From JBFLVQ01 sp040758525 (GTDB lineage Bacteria; Acidobacteriota; Blastocatellia; Chloracidobacteriales; JADJPF01): a stretch of 6,639 nt of DNA. The stretch is from assembly GCA_040758525.1 (NCBI GenBank), contig JBFLVQ010000539.1, positions 1 to 6,639 on the forward strand, read 5' to 3'. A model generated the notes under the pieces. That model did not search any database and was not told where the DNA came from. It saw only the letters and a program-made list of their open reading frames with translations. The translations under genes and the position numbers were made by a program. Within the stretch, counting starts at the first letter, position 1. The number at the start of each line of letters is the position of its first letter. Shown here piece after piece: positions 5,743 through 6,639 of the stretch.

Positions 5743-6110
5743 TTACTAGCTGGAAAGAATAGTATATTTCTCAAAGAGCCGAGCAAAATACCATTGTAAT
5801 ACCGCTCTATACCCTCATTAAATCACTACTAGTCTGCCAACAAAATTAGCCTGGAATGTAATTTGCTAAAACTTGTTTTATGTACCAGCATCTCCAATTT
5901 AACAAAAGCGATTTGACACAAATAGTTTGATACCTGTTGAAAATAGATGGTTTGAAGCGGATAGGATAGAAAACGCATGATGTGAAAATCCCCACTATCA
6001 GTAGAGTTGCGATATGGAAAATTTCACACCTGCAAAAGTGTTTGATAGGCGGTACAACAATTATTTTGTTGACCACAAAAACAGAATCAGGAACAGACTT
6101 GAAAGGAGCA
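5743..6110. other. Gene-free stretch with decayed sequence
   Basis: No intact gene is seen on either strand. A 101-codon frame on - (5846-6151) overlaps the well-supported + gene at 6116 and has unlikely composition, so it is not called. The - strand next to the receiver remnant may be further decayed coding sequence (LANYIPG then stops), but no family can be assigned. The last part forms the leader of the gene at 6116. Confidence 0.4.
6051..6074 (+). promoter_or_regulatory. Inverted repeat in the leader of the 6116 gene
   Basis: CAACAA (6055-6060) and TTGTTG (6066-6071) flank a 5-base loop. GGT at 6051-6053 and ACC at 6072-6074 extend the pairing to nine, with one bulged A. It ends about 42 bases before the ATG of the orphan protein and could be an operator or leader hairpin. 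No clear promoter was identified nearby. Confidence 0.3.
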
Positions 6111-6115
6111 ATCAT

Positions 6116-6508
6116 ATGGCTACCATAACCAATGCCAGGTTGGCAATACAACTGAACCTACCAGGTAAACAAGCAAAAGTAGATGTAAATTGCGAGGTGC
6201 GATTTACTCGGTTAGAGATGTTCTTAATGCAGAACGGACTTCGGTATAAGCTCGATTGTAAGGTATGGGGTGAGGATCTTGGTTGGTGGTTAAATCCCGA
6301 TGATTTTCTCTTCTCCTATGCTTCTAGCTTTTTCCCAGATGCTTCACCAACCGATGTAGAGAGAGTTGCATTTACTAGAAATGTACCAATGAGCACTCTC
6401 AATGAAGATATTGGGACTGATGAAATTTATGCGGAACTGATCCTCAAGAACATGGAGAGTGGAGCGACAACCAAGAAACGAACTAATGTTGTCAAGCATG
6501 GCTTCTAG
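6116..6508 (+). CDS. 130-residue orphan protein
   Basis: No named family is recognised. The ATG at 6116 is preferred to an in-frame ATG at 6014 because AAAGGAG ends seven bases before it and the upstream extension is lysine/arginine/asparagine-rich and atypical. The protein starts MATITNARLAIQLNLPGKQA. It has strand-like segments VDVNCEVRFTRLEMF and YKLDCKVWGED, an unusual aromatic/acidic block GEDLGWWLNPDDFLFSY at 52-68, then PDASPTDVERVAFTRNVPM, LNEDIGTDEIYAELILK and a basic end, KKRTNVVKHGF. There is no signal peptide or membrane segment. Two Cys (26, 48) lie in adjacent predicted strands. The overall impression is a cytoplasmic beta-sandwich. It is the same length as the - strand protein at 3825-4217 and shares its MAT start, but shows no obvious sequence similarity to it. 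Confidence 0.82.
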   Translation: MATITNARLAIQLNLPGKQAKVDVNCEVRFTRLEMFLMQNGLRYKLDCKVWGEDLGWWLNPDDFLFSYASSFFPDASPTDVERVAFTRNVPMSTLNEDIGTDEIYAELILKNMESGATTKKRTNVVKHGF

Positions 6509-6525
6509 AACATAGATCAGTTTAA

Positions 6526-6557
6526 CCCTTGACCTAAGCCTAACGCTAGGTCAAGGG
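6526..6557. terminator. Strong hairpin between convergent genes
   Basis: CCCTTGACCTA (6526-6536) and TAGGTCAAGGG (6547-6557) are perfect 11-base arms with a 10-base loop. The stem begins 18 bases after the orphan gene's stop and covers the stop codon of the converging partial gene. Neither side has a proper T-run, so it is a probable but atypical bidirectional terminator. Confidence 0.5.
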
Positions 6558-6639
6558 GCAATGACCAATCTCCGTCTCAAGTTTAATAGCAGTTTTGATC
6601 GAATTCGAGATAAAACAGCTCTTCTCAGCTTTCTCCAAT
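6546..6639 (-). CDS. C-terminal end of a probable OsmC-family protein (partial)
   Basis: Read on - from the window edge, the frame gives LEKAEKSCFISNSIKTAIKL, then ETEIGHCPLT and TAG at 6548-6546. The pattern of a helix ending in A-E-K-x-C, then SNS-x-K and an alternating strand, resembles the C-terminus of OsmC-type peroxiredoxins, where that Cys is the second catalytic cysteine (commonly CPxS). OsmC proteins reduce organic hydroperoxides in the cytoplasm. Only about 30 residues are visible, so the assignment is tentative. The gene starts beyond the right edge and converges on the orphan gene at 6116-6508. Confidence 0.5.
   Translation of the reverse strand, partial: LEKAEKSCFISNSIKTAIKLETEIGHCPLT

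Noticed and set aside
5745..5900. Possible decayed cyclase or kinase fragment on - next to the receiver remnant
   Set aside because: LANYIPG followed by stops and a vague hydrophobic stretch is too little to assign a family; two frames give equally vague readings.
5846..6151. 101-codon frame on -
   Set aside because: It overlaps the start and binding site of the well-supported + gene at 6116, has no good start signal, and its translation is rich in Cys, Ile and Phe without any motif.

Overview
The window looks like an accessory, insertion-sequence-worn stretch of a moderate-to-low GC bacterial chromosome. Nearly every convincing start has a strong purine-rich ribosome binding site (for example before 38, 2060, 4217, 4868 and 6116). 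There is a class C-like group II intron remnant and debris of at least two transposases. The species cannot be named from this; a Chloroflexota-like or cyanobacterium-like genome rich in mobile DNA is only a guess.

Left part (1-2400). A LysR-type regulator on + (38-922) converges on a fold-type II PLP-dependent serine/threonine dehydratase-like enzyme on - (969-2060), with only 46 bases between their stop codons. Upstream of the dehydratase lies a gene-free leader region (2061-2400). It contains an intrinsic terminator pointing toward the enzyme gene. Just 5' of it in the RNA is a segment that repeats the terminator's 3' arm and could form a competing antiterminator. Two further hairpins lie nearer to and inside the start of the gene. 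This is the best candidate for undescribed regulation in the window.

Middle part (2400-3820). A weakly coding stretch ends in a textbook + strand terminator. The 5' end of a group II intron begins two bases after its T-run, which is the typical site of class C introns. The intron breaks off after roughly 160 bases and is followed by a frameshifted, truncated IS1634/DUF4277-type transposase, then by the C-terminal tail of a second, unrelated DDE transposase carrying an internal stop.

Right part (3820-6639). On - are a 130-residue beta-rich orphan protein (3825-4217) and, upstream of it, a helical orphan ORF with no convincing start (4317-4751). On + is a CopG/RHH antitoxin plus RelE/ParE toxin operon (4868-5418) with its own promoter and helically phased direct repeats. 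On - is a response-regulator receiver pseudogene that has lost the phosphoacceptor segment (5491-5742). On + is a second 130-residue orphan protein (6116-6508). A partial - strand gene at the right edge looks like the end of an OsmC-family protein.

No CRISPR array, tRNA, rRNA or replication origin was seen. The only plausible functional units are the regulator/dehydratase pair and the toxin-antitoxin operon. The two 130-residue proteins have good translation signals, but their roles are unknown.
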